NCBI RefSeq assembly: GCF_016427505.1
Contig: NZ_JAELXS010000006.1
Coordinates: 62,001 to 126,000 of the forward strand
Direction: 5' to 3'
Length of the DNA: 64,000 nucleotides
Source: Sphingomonas mollis
Lineage (GTDB): Bacteria > Pseudomonadota > Alphaproteobacteria > Sphingomonadales > Sphingomonadaceae
This document shows positions 43,544 to 51,778 of the stretch, in pieces. Both the position numbers and the translations under genes were made by a program. The notes under the pieces were generated by a model. It was not told the origin of the DNA, searched no databases, and was given only the letters and a program-made list of their open reading frames with translations. The first letter of the stretch is position 1. Each line of letters opens with the position of its first letter.

Positions 43544-43639
43544 TCGTCGTGCTCTATATCGGATAGCACCAGCGACTTGACGCCGCCCGATCAACCTCGC
43601 CACCCTCGCGCGTACACGTAAGGACGCTATTAGCCAGTC

Positions 43640-46228
43640 ATGCAGCTTGTCATCGTCGAATCGCCCGCCAAGGCGAAGACCATCGAAAAATACCTCGGCT
43701 CGGATTATCGGGTTCTCGCCTCGTACGGCCATGTCCGCGATCTGCCGCCCAAAGACGGATCGGTAAACCCGGACGACGGGTTCGCGATGGAGTGGGAGAA
43801 CTACGCGGACAAGGCCAAGCAGCTGAAGGCGATCGCCGATCTGTCGAAGACCGCCGACCGTCTGATCCTGGCGACCGATCCGGATCGCGAGGGCGAGGCG
43901 ATTTCGTGGCATGTGCAAGAGGTGCTGCGGGCGCGCAAGGCGCTGCCCAAGGACGTGCAGCGCGTCACGTTCAACGCGATCACCAAGCCTGCGATCCTGG
44001 CGGCGATGAAGGCGCCGCGTGAGCTGGATACCGATCTGATCGACGCGTATCGGGCGCGGCGGGCGCTGGATTATCTCGTCGGTTTCACGCTGTCGCCGGT
44101 GCTGTGGCGCAAGCTGCCCGGCGCCAAGTCGGCGGGCCGTGTGCAATCGGTGTCGCTGCGCCTGATCGTCGAGCGCGAGCGCGAGATCGAGGCGTTCCGG
44201 GCGCAGGAATACTGGTCCGTCACCGCACAGATGGAGCAGGACGGCACGCCGTTCACCGCCCGTCTCGTCCAGTTCGAGGGCAACAAGCTCGACCGCCTGT
44301 CGATCGGCAATGAGGGCGACGCGCTGCGCGCCAAGGCCGCGGTCGAGGAAGGGCGTTTCTCGGTCCAGTCGGTCGAGACCAAGCCCGGCACGCGCAACCC
44401 GCCGCCGCCCTTTACTACATCGACCCTGCAGCAGGAGGCGGCGCGCAAGCTCGGCTTCTCCGCCGATCACACGATGCGGATCGCGCAGGGACTCTATGAG
44501 GACGGCGCGATCACGTACATGCGGACGGACGGCGTGCAGATGGACGGCAGCGCCATCTCCGCCGCGCGTCTCGCCATCGCGAACCGGTATGACGCCGGCT
44601 ATGTCCCGGACAAGCCGCGCCAGTACCAGACCAAGGCCAAGAACGCGCAGGAAGCGCATGAGGCGATCCGTCCGACCGATTTCGGCAAGGACAAGGCGGG
44701 TGGCGGCGATCATGCGCGGCTGTACGACCTGATTTTCAAGCGCGCGCTGGCCAGCCAGATGGCATCGGCGCGGTTCGAGCGGACGACGGTGGAACTGGCC
44801 GAAGGCACCGGACGGCATGTGTTGCGCGCCACGGGCCAAGTCGTGCTCTTCCCCGGCTATCTCGCGCTATATGAAGAAGGACAGGACGACAGCGCCGACG
44901 AGGAGTCGCGCCGTCTGCCCCGGATGCGCGAGGGCGATGCGCCGGCGAAGAAGGCGGTCGATGCCGAGCAGCATTTCACTCAGCCGCCGCCGCGTTTCTC
45001 CGAAGCGTCGCTGGTCAAGCGGATGGAGGAACTCGGCATCGGCCGGCCCTCCACCTATGCGTCGATCATCAAGACGCTGAAGGACCGCGCCTATGTGCGG
45101 ATCGAGAAGAACCGGTTCTTCGCGGAGGAAAGCGGCCGGCTCGTCACCGCATTTCTGGAGCGGTTTTTCCAGAAATATGTCGGCTTCGATTACACCGCCG
45201 ATCTGGAAGAGGAACTGGACGACGTATCAGGCGGTCGCGCGCAGTGGCAGGCGGTGCTGGAAGCGTTCTGGCGCGACTTCAAGCCGCTGACGTCGGAGGT
45301 GATGGAACAGCAGCCGAGCGCCATCACCGCCGAACTCGACGTGTTCCTGGCGCCGTACCTGTTCCCGGACAAGGCGGACGGCAGCGATCCGCGGCTGTGC
45401 CCGAACTGCGGCGAGGGCAAGCTGGCGCTGCGCGGTGGTCGCTTCGGCGCGTTCGTCGCCTGCTCCAACTATCCCGAATGCAAATTCACCCGGCGTTTCG
45501 CGCAGGGCGGGTCGGCGGACGAGGACACCGGGCCTGAGCAATTGGGCAAGGACCCGGAGACGGGCCTGCCGGTCGAGCGGAAATCGGGGCGATTCGGTCC
45601 CTATATCCAGCTGGGCGATGGCAAGGATGCCAAGCGCGCGTCGATCCCCAAGGATGTCGAACTCGATCTGGAATGGGCGCTGAAACTGCTCAGCCTGCCG
45701 CGCACGGTCGGCAAGCATCCTGAGTCGGGCGAGGATATCACCGCCTCGATCGGGCGCTATGGCCCCTATCTGGCGCATTCGGGCAAATATGCGCGGCTGC
45801 AATCGACCGCCGATGTGTTCGAGACGGGCATGAACGCGGCGGTGGTGAAGCTGGCCGAGGCGGCGGCGGGCGGTGGCCGTCCGGCGCGCGGGGCGGCCCG
45901 CGCGCCGCTGAAGGAGCTGGGCAAGCATCCGCGGACCGAACTGGAACTGAAGCTGATGGAGGGGCGGTACGGTCCCTATGTCACCGATGGCGAAACCAAC
46001 GCGACCCTGCCGAAATCGATCACGCCCGATCAGTTGACGCTGGAGGAAGCGGCCTCGCTGATCGACGCACGCGCGGCGGCCGCACCGGCGCCGAAGAAGA
46101 AGGCGGCGCCCAAAAAGGCGGCAGCCAAGAAGCCGGCGGCGAAGAAGGATGCACCGGCCAAAGCGGCGGCAAAGAAGCCTGCGGCCAAGAAGGCGCCGGC
46201 GAAGAAAGCGGCCCCCAAGGCGGAGTGA
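43640..46228 (+). CDS. topA: DNA topoisomerase I
   Basis: An 862-residue type IA topoisomerase that relaxes negative supercoils. TOPRIM is at the start (QLVIVESPAKAKTIEKYLG to DPDREGEAISWH). The active-site Tyr293 is in AITYMRTDG. One four-cysteine zinc finger (CPNCGEGKLALRGGRFGAF) and several degenerate C-terminal repeats (SGRFGPYI, IGRYGPYL, EGRYGPYV) follow. The last ~50 residues are almost only Lys, Ala and Pro, a DNA-binding tail of histone H1 type. It follows dprA by about 100 bases. Confidence 0.96.
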   Translation: MQLVIVESPAKAKTIEKYLGSDYRVLASYGHVRDLPPKDGSVNPDDGFAMEWENYADKAKQLKAIADLSKTADRLILATDPDREGEAISWHVQEVLRARKALPKDVQRVTFNAITKPAILAAMKAPRELDTDLIDAYRARRALDYLVGFTLSPVLWRKLPGAKSAGRVQSVSLRLIVEREREIEAFRAQEYWSVTAQMEQDGTPFTARLVQFEGNKLDRLSIGNEGDALRAKAAVEEGRFSVQSVETKPGTRNPPPPFTTSTLQQEAARKLGFSADHTMRIAQGLYEDGAITYMRTDGVQMDGSAISAARLAIANRYDAGYVPDKPRQYQTKAKNAQEAHEAIRPTDFGKDKAGGGDHARLYDLIFKRALASQMASARFERTTVELAEGTGRHVLRATGQVVLFPGYLALYEEGQDDSADEESRRLPRMREGDAPAKKAVDAEQHFTQPPPRFSEASLVKRMEELGIGRPSTYASIIKTLKDRAYVRIEKNRFFAEESGRLVTAFLERFFQKYVGFDYTADLEEELDDVSGGRAQWQAVLEAFWRDFKPLTSEVMEQQPSAITAELDVFLAPYLFPDKADGSDPRLCPNCGEGKLALRGGRFGAFVACSNYPECKFTRRFAQGGSADEDTGPEQLGKDPETGLPVERKSGRFGPYIQLGDGKDAKRASIPKDVELDLEWALKLLSLPRTVGKHPESGEDITASIGRYGPYLAHSGKYARLQSTADVFETGMNAAVVKLAEAAAGGGRPARGAARAPLKELGKHPRTELELKLMEGRYGPYVTDGETNATLPKSITPDQLTLEEAASLIDARAAAAPAPKKKAAPKKAAAKKPAAKKDAPAKAAAKKPAAKKAPAKKAAPKAE

Positions 46229-46274
46229 GTCGACGGAGATGCGCGGTCGGGAACGTCCCGGCCGCTTTTCCGTG

Positions 46275-46571
46275 TCAGGCCGCGCGCTGCTGCATCGACC
46301 CCAGCCAGGCACGGGCCGCGGCCTGAGCGCGTGAGATTTCGCGGGCGGTCAGTTCCTCGGCCACCTCGGCGCGGGCGTCCTGGGCGGCTTCAAGCCCGGC
46401 GCCGGCCGCCAGATTGAACCATTTATGCGCCTCGATCAGGTCGACGCCGACGCCGGCGGTGCCGGTCTGATAGCAGATGCCGAGGTCATAGAGCGCATCG
46501 CCATCGCCGCGTGCGGCGTCGGCGAAACGACTGTCCATCAGAAACTGGGCATTCTTGAAACTGTTGGCCAT
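46275..46571 (-). CDS. SEL1-like repeat protein
   Basis: A 98-residue helical protein whose middle contains a SEL1-type helix pair (ARGDGDALYDLGICYQTGTA, then DLIEAHKWFNLAAGAGLEAAQ). It probably acts as a protein-binding scaffold. ATG at 46571 is preferred over one nine codons upstream; AGGA lies seven bases before it. It is convergent with topA and separate from panC. No further domain is recognised. Confidence 0.8.
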   Translation of the reverse strand: MANSFKNAQFLMDSRFADAARGDGDALYDLGICYQTGTAGVGVDLIEAHKWFNLAAGAGLEAAQDARAEVAEELTAREISRAQAAARAWLGSMQQRAA

Positions 46572-46641
46572 GGGAACATCCTGTCCGCTGTTGCTCACAG
46601 CTTGGACGGGAACGCTTCACCAAATGGTTAATGCGTTAACG

Positions 46642-47478
46642 TCACTCGACGGGAATATTGTCGATCAGGCGTGTCGCGCCCATCCGCGCCGCTGCCAACA
46701 AACGGCGCGGGCGGTCCGCCGCCGGATTCGGGGCCAGCGACTCGGCATCGACCAGCTCGACATAGTCCACCGCGAATCCAGCCGCAGTCAGCGTCGTCCC
46801 GGCATCGGCGAGAACCGCGCCGACATCCTCGCCGCGGCCGATCGCCCGTGCGGCGATGCCCAGCGCGCGGGGCAGCGCCACGGCGCGGGCGCGCTCGCCC
46901 TCGTCGAGATAGATGTTGCGCGACGACAGAGCGAGGCCGTCGTCATCGCGCTGGGTCGGGACGCCGAGAATTTCGATATCCATATCGAGGTCGATGACCA
47001 GGCGGCGGATCACCGCCAGTTGCTGGAAATCCTTTTCGCCGAAACAGGCGATGTCGGGCCGGACCTGATTGAACAGCTTGGCCACCACCGTCGCGACGCC
47101 GTCGAAATGGCCCGGTCGTGCCGCGCCGTCGAGACCGTCGCTGACGCCGGATACCGATATGCTGGTCGCAAAGCCATCGGGGTACATCGTCTCGACCCCC
47201 GGCGCCCAGAGCAGGTCGCAACCATGTTCGGTCAGCAGGCGCGCATCCGCCGCCTCGCGCCGGGGATAGCGGGACAGGTCCTCGCTGGGTCCGAACTGGC
47301 GCGGATTGACGAAGATCGAGGCGACGACCTTCGTACCGCCGCGCCGGGCGGTTTCGATCAGCGCCATGTGACCCGCGTGCAGCGCGCCCATCGTCGGGAC
47401 GAGCGCCACCCGCGCGCCCTCCGCCCGCCAGCCGGCGATGATTCCGCGCAGCTCTTCCAGTTCCCGGACGGTACGCAA
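46642..47478 (-). CDS. panC: Pantoate-beta-alanine ligase
   Basis: A 278-residue pantothenate synthetase, joining pantoate and beta-alanine with ATP. Family stretches: VALVPTMGALHAGHMALIETAR (with the HIGH-like motif), SIFVNPRQFGPSEDL, GAARPGHFDGVATVVAKLFN, CFGEKDFQQLAVIRR and SSRNIYL. The start is TTG at 47478 (no ATG or GTG in frame upstream near the family start), with GAGGGGGAAG about ten bases upstream. It is divergent from mipZ. Confidence 0.93.
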   Translation of the reverse strand: MRTVRELEELRGIIAGWRAEGARVALVPTMGALHAGHMALIETARRGGTKVVASIFVNPRQFGPSEDLSRYPRREAADARLLTEHGCDLLWAPGVETMYPDGFATSISVSGVSDGLDGAARPGHFDGVATVVAKLFNQVRPDIACFGEKDFQQLAVIRRLVIDLDMDIEILGVPTQRDDDGLALSSRNIYLDEGERARAVALPRALGIAARAIGRGEDVGAVLADAGTTLTAAGFAVDYVELVDAESLAPNPAADRPRRLLAAARMGATRLIDNIPVE

Positions 47479-47551
47479 ACGAAACTTCCCCCTCGAACAA
47501 TGCGGGCGGTGCTTCTATGGAGCAGACAAGCAACGATCAACAGGGGAATGG

Positions 47552-48358
47552 GTGTTGCCGAGCGGCCCGCATATCATCGTCTTCGCCAATGAAAAGGGCG
47601 GGACCGGCAAATCGACCACTGCGGTCCATGTCGCCATCGCGCTCGCGGCGAAGGGCGCGCGCGTCGCGTGCTTCGATCTCGACCATCGCCAGCGCACCGT
47701 CGGCCGCTATCTGGACAACCGCGCCGATACCATCCGACGCAACGGCAACGCGCTGCCGATGCCACGCCACGCCACGCATGACGGCGTCAGCGAGGATTTC
47801 TTCGCGGAGACATGGCATAGCCTGCTGAGGGATACCGACTTCCTGATCGTCGACACGCCCGGCCGCGACGATCCGTTCGCGCGGACGGCGGCGACGCTGT
47901 CGAACACGCTGGTCACGCCGATGAACGACAGCTTCGTCGATTTCGACCTGATCGGACAGGTCGATCCCGAGACGTTCCAGGTGACGCGCCCGTCCTTCTA
48001 TTCCGAATTGATCTGGGATGCGCGCAAGCAGCGGGCGCGGGCGGACGGGACGACGATCGACTGGGTCGTGCTGCGCAACCGGCTTCAGCATATCGAGGCG
48101 CGCAACATGCGCCGCGTGCAGGAGGCGCTGGGGCAATTGTCGAAGCGGGTCGGGTTCCGGATCATCCCGGGTCTCGGCGAACGCGTGATCTATCGCGAGA
48201 TGTTCCCGCAGGGGCTGACGATGATCGACGCGCGTGAGTTCGGCTCGATGGGTCTCGGCCATGTCGCCGCGCGGCAGGAACTGCGCGAGATGATGGCGGC
48301 GCTGCAATTGCCCGAAGTCGTGTCGGGTCAGCCGGTCGTGCCGGGTGTCGCTGCATGA
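47552..48358 (+). CDS. mipZ: Division plane positioning ATPase MipZ
   Basis: A 268-residue ParA/MinD-type P-loop ATPase that in alphaproteobacteria forms a gradient from the poles and inhibits FtsZ away from midcell. The deviant Walker A is NEKGGTGKST (Lys15 and Lys20), followed by FDLDHRQRTVGRYLDNR, and LIVDTPGRDDPF. Conserved MipZ-type segments WVVLRNRLQHIEARNMRRV and LGERVIYREMFPQGLTMID also occur. The GTG start has GGGGAATGG just upstream. The stop overlaps the J-domain gene (ATGA). Confidence 0.94.
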   Translation: MLPSGPHIIVFANEKGGTGKSTTAVHVAIALAAKGARVACFDLDHRQRTVGRYLDNRADTIRRNGNALPMPRHATHDGVSEDFFAETWHSLLRDTDFLIVDTPGRDDPFARTAATLSNTLVTPMNDSFVDFDLIGQVDPETFQVTRPSFYSELIWDARKQRARADGTTIDWVVLRNRLQHIEARNMRRVQEALGQLSKRVGFRIIPGLGERVIYREMFPQGLTMIDAREFGSMGLGHVAARQELREMMAALQLPEVVSGQPVVPGVAA

Positions 48359-48633
48359 AGTTCCTGCTCGCCGCCCTTATCATCTGGGTGGTGTGGAAAT
48401 ATCTGCGACCCTCGGGCAAGCGCCGCATGGCGGCCGAGGAAGTGGAGGCGCGGGCGATATTGGGCGTCGGCCCGTGCGCGAATGCGGAGGCGATCCGGGC
48501 GGCGCATCGCCGGTTGCTGGCGGGGGTGCATCCCGATCGCGGCGGATCGACCGAACTGGCGCGCCGGATCAACGCCGCGCGCGACACGCTGGTCGGGCGA
48601 CCGGCGGGCGATCGGACGATCGACGGCGCGTGA
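48355..48633 (+). CDS. Membrane-anchored J-domain-like protein
   Basis: A 92-residue protein: one N-terminal transmembrane helix (residues 2-17, KFLLAALIIWVVWKY) followed by a truncated J domain (ARAILGVGPCANAEAIRAAHRRLLAGVHPDRGG) that retains the HPD motif. It resembles the Pam18/Tim14-like DnaJ proteins found beside mipZ in alphaproteobacteria and would stimulate an Hsp70 at the inner membrane. The ATG overlaps the mipZ stop and the GTG of the next gene overlaps its own stop, so the three are coupled. Confidence 0.88.
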   Translation: MKFLLAALIIWVVWKYLRPSGKRRMAAEEVEARAILGVGPCANAEAIRAAHRRLLAGVHPDRGGSTELARRINAARDTLVGRPAGDRTIDGA

Positions 48634-50012
48634 GCCACCGGTTCGATCCCACGATCTTGCGCGAATACGACATTCGCGGCACCGTCGGCGCGACGCTGCA
48701 CGAAGCGGATGCGGTGGCGGTCGGTCGCAGCTTCGCGACCTGCGTGCGGGCGGCTGGCGGTACGCGCGTGGCCGTGGGGCGTGACGGGCGGCTGTCGTCG
48801 CCGATGCTGGAGGCGGCGCTGGTCCGTGGCCTGACCGCCGGTGGCGTCGATGTGGTGCGGATCGGCCTCGGGCCGTCGCCGATGCTCTATTATGCCGAGG
48901 CGGTGATGGAGGTCGATGCCGGTATCCAGGTGACGGGCAGTCATAATCCCGCCGATCACAACGGCTTCAAGATGGTGCTGGGCCATCGTTCGTTCTGGGC
49001 GGACGATATCCAGCATCTCGCGCGGTTGGCCGAGCAGGGCGACTGGAGCGAGGGCGACGGCACGGTGACCGACGCGGACATGCTCGACGCCTATGTCGGC
49101 CGGCTGTTCGCAGGCTATGGCGGCGGCGCGTACCGGATCGGCTGGGATTGCGGCAGCGGCGCCGCCGGGCCGGCGGTCGAGCGGCTGACGGCGTTGCTGC
49201 CGGGCGAGCATCACCTGCTCTACACGCAGCCGGACGGGCATTTCCCGCACCATCATCCCGATCCGAGCGAGGAGGCGAACCTCGTCGATCTGCAGGCGCT
49301 GGTGGCGGCGAAGGGCCTTGATTTCGGGCTGGCCTTCGATGGCGATGGCGACCGGATCGGGGCGGTCGATGGCAAGGGACGGGTGCTGTGGGGTGACCAG
49401 ATACTGGGCCTGATCGCCGAGCCGTTGCTGCGCGAACTGCCCGGCGCGACGATCATCGCGGATGTGAAGGCCAGCCAGGCGCTGTTCGACCGGATCGCCG
49501 ATCTTGGCGGCACGCCCTGCATGTGGAAGACCGGGCACAGCGCGATCAAGACGAAGATGGTGGAGACCGGCGCGCCGCTGGCGGGCGAGATGTCCGGGCA
49601 TATCTTCTTCGGACACGACTGGTACGGATTCGACGATGCGCTGTTCGCGGCGGTGAAGCTGATCCGCGCGATCCACGCCAGCGGCCGCTCTCTGACGCAG
49701 TTGCGTGACGCGATGCCGGCGTTGGTCTCGACGCCCGACCTGCGCATTCCGGTGGCGGAGGATCGCAAGCTGGGGGTCGTGGCGGCGGTCGATGCGCGGC
49801 TGGAGCGGGACGGGGTTGCGGCCGATCGCACCGATGGCCTGCGCGTCGTGCGGCCCGATGGGTGGTGGTTGCTACGGGCGTCGAACACGCAGGGCGCGTT
49901 GACGGTGCGGGCGGAGGCGAATGACGAGGCTGGCCTCGCCCGCTTGCTGGCGGAGGTGGACGCGCATCTGGCGGCGAGCGACGTCAATCGCGGATGCGCC
50001 GCTAAAAGCTGA
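48630..50012 (+). CDS. Phosphomannomutase/phosphoglucomutase
   Basis: A 460-residue alpha-D-phosphohexomutase of the AlgC/ManB type, making mannose 1-phosphate or glucose 1-phosphate for surface glycans. The start is FDPTILREYDIRGTVG; the phosphoserine loop is QVTGSHNPADHNGFK (Ser as phosphate carrier), the metal loop is FDGDGDRIG, and the sugar loop is GEMSGHIFF. The chain has four domains and the usual length. The GTG start overlaps the preceding gene by four bases. Confidence 0.93.
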   Translation: MSHRFDPTILREYDIRGTVGATLHEADAVAVGRSFATCVRAAGGTRVAVGRDGRLSSPMLEAALVRGLTAGGVDVVRIGLGPSPMLYYAEAVMEVDAGIQVTGSHNPADHNGFKMVLGHRSFWADDIQHLARLAEQGDWSEGDGTVTDADMLDAYVGRLFAGYGGGAYRIGWDCGSGAAGPAVERLTALLPGEHHLLYTQPDGHFPHHHPDPSEEANLVDLQALVAAKGLDFGLAFDGDGDRIGAVDGKGRVLWGDQILGLIAEPLLRELPGATIIADVKASQALFDRIADLGGTPCMWKTGHSAIKTKMVETGAPLAGEMSGHIFFGHDWYGFDDALFAAVKLIRAIHASGRSLTQLRDAMPALVSTPDLRIPVAEDRKLGVVAAVDARLERDGVAADRTDGLRVVRPDGWWLLRASNTQGALTVRAEANDEAGLARLLAEVDAHLAASDVNRGCAAKS

Positions 50013-50056
50013 CGCCCGGCTCGATTTTTGCCGTCCGAACGCCCACATGGGCGGTC

Positions 50057-50818
50057 ATGCCTCCGCCCCAACCACAGATCGTCCGCGTCATCGACCTGGA
50101 AACCACCGGCAACGCACCGCCCGCCCATGCGGTGATCGAGATCGGCTGGCAGGACGTGGCGCTGGGCAAGGACGGCCGCTGGGAACTGTATGGCGAGGGG
50201 GGCAGCATCCTCGTCAATCCCGGTCGCCAGATCCCGCCGATCACGATGGCGATCCATCATATCCGCGACGAGGATGTGGCGGACGCTCGCTGGTGGCATG
50301 ACGTCGCCCGGCCGGTGCTCGATCCCTGGCCGCGTCGCATCGCGCTCGCCGCGCATAGGGCGAGTTTCGAGGAGCAGTTCTGCACCGCCTCGCTGACGCG
50401 CAGTGCCGACTGGATCTGCACGTGGAAATGCGCGCTGCGCCTGTGGCCGGATAGCCCCAGCTTCTCCAATCAAGTGTTGCGCTATTGGCGGAAACCCGAG
50501 GGGATGATCCATGAACGCGGCCTGCCGATCCACCGCGCATTCCCCGACAGCTATGTCACCGCCCACCATCTGCGCGATCAGTTGAACGAGGCGTCGGTCG
50601 AACAGCTGATCCAGTGGTCGAAGGAGCCGGGTCTGCTGCCCCGCGTCCGCTATGGTCCCGATCGCGGCAAGGAATGGCGCGAGATCGAGGAGGAGAGCCT
50701 TATCGGTTTCCTCGGCGACCGCGATCCCGATATCCGTCACACCGCCGAAACCGAGATGGCTCGGCGTCGTGGCGGTGGCCATGTCGGTCGGATGACGGCG
50801 CAGGAACTGCTGCTCTAG
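50057..50818 (+). CDS. DnaQ-like 3'-5' exonuclease (ExoX-like)
   Basis: A 253-residue protein with an N-terminal DEDD exonuclease fold: motif I VIDLETTGN, motif II LAAHRASFEEQF, and motif III HRAFPDSYVTAHHL, the DEDDh-like arrangement. The C-terminal ~80 residues (RVRYGPDRGKEWREIEEESLIGF) resemble the extension of exodeoxyribonuclease X-type proteins. It probably trims 3' ends in DNA repair or mismatch correction. It lies 44 bases after the phosphohexomutase gene and may be cotranscribed. The ATG is preceded by a weak ribosome site. Confidence 0.85.
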   Translation: MPPPQPQIVRVIDLETTGNAPPAHAVIEIGWQDVALGKDGRWELYGEGGSILVNPGRQIPPITMAIHHIRDEDVADARWWHDVARPVLDPWPRRIALAAHRASFEEQFCTASLTRSADWICTWKCALRLWPDSPSFSNQVLRYWRKPEGMIHERGLPIHRAFPDSYVTAHHLRDQLNEASVEQLIQWSKEPGLLPRVRYGPDRGKEWREIEEESLIGFLGDRDPDIRHTAETEMARRRGGGHVGRMTAQELLL

Positions 50819-50836
50819 GCGCGTCCGGACGCCGGC

Positions 50837-51565
50837 TCAGGGCTTCCGGAATTTATAGACGAACTGGTCGGTCTTGCCCCGAACCGCCGGGTCGAACACG
50901 GCCTTGCTGTGGTCGTCGGCCGGGTTGCGCAGCACCTTGCTCTCGCCGACGAAGCGGAAGCCGGCGGATTCCACCTGCTGGCGGATCGCAGCCGGATCGA
51001 TGCGGTGCGTCGTGCCGGTATGCGCCATGCCGCTGCCGGGTGCATCGGCATGGTCGATGACGACATAGGTGCCGCCCTTCTTCAGCAATTTGAACACCGC
51101 CGCGTCGAACGCGCGCAGCGCCGGTTCGCCCGCACCGTTGTTCGGGATGTCGTGATAGTTCTGGACCGTCCAGAACAGATCGACCGGCACCGGCGCGGTC
51201 GGCAGGTTGGTCGCCTGAACCTCGGCGGTGACGTTGGGCAGGTTGCGCGCTTTCAGGGCCGGCAGGCTCTTTTCCGCATAGCGGGCGCCCGCCGCCGGCC
51301 AGACGGCAAGGACCTTGCCCTTCGGCCCGACGATGCCGGTAAAGATGCGTGTCCAATATCCCGATCCCGGCAGATAATCGACGACGACGTCGCCGGGCTT
51401 TACGCCGGCAAAGGCCAGTACCGCTGCCGCCTGACGCCGGGCATCGTCGCCCTGCTGGTCGGCGCGTGCCGGATCGGCGAGGGCGCGCATGACCGGGGCG
51501 GATGCCTGTTGCGCCATCACCGGGGCCGTCACCAGTGCCGCCGCCGCGATCCACATCGCCTTCAT
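50837..51565 (-). CDS. Exported class I SAM-dependent methyltransferase-like protein
   Basis: A 242-residue protein with a signal peptide (MKAMWIAAAALVTAPVMAQ) and a methyltransferase-like Rossmann domain. Motif I is VVDYLPGSGYWTRIF rather than the canonical GxGxG, then VLAVWPAAGARYAEKSL and the post-motif DLFWTVQNYHDIPNN, then VVIDHADAPGSG. Export of a SAM-dependent fold is unusual; such proteins are nonetheless common in alpha- and gammaproteobacteria, with unknown substrate. AGGAGAG upstream fixes the start; the longer in-frame ORF is antisense to the TonB receptor. Confidence 0.82.
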   Translation of the reverse strand: MKAMWIAAAALVTAPVMAQQASAPVMRALADPARADQQGDDARRQAAAVLAFAGVKPGDVVVDYLPGSGYWTRIFTGIVGPKGKVLAVWPAAGARYAEKSLPALKARNLPNVTAEVQATNLPTAPVPVDLFWTVQNYHDIPNNGAGEPALRAFDAAVFKLLKKGGTYVVIDHADAPGSGMAHTGTTHRIDPAAIRQQVESAGFRFVGESKVLRNPADDHSKAVFDPAVRGKTDQFVYKFRKP

Positions 51566-51778
51566 GCCGCTCTCTCCTGCTCTCGTCGTCGCTTTGCGGG
51601 CACAGCCTAACAGGTCGTTCCCGAAAGCAAAGGTCATCGTCCATGTCGTTTGCTTGACGATGCGATCCCAATGGGCGTAGGTGAAATTCAAGAAGCGAGA
51701 CCCAATATCACATTTTGGGAAACCGCCTTGATGGAGTTGTCCGTACCGGGCGCGTTGCTCCGCTTGATGGAGGGGATA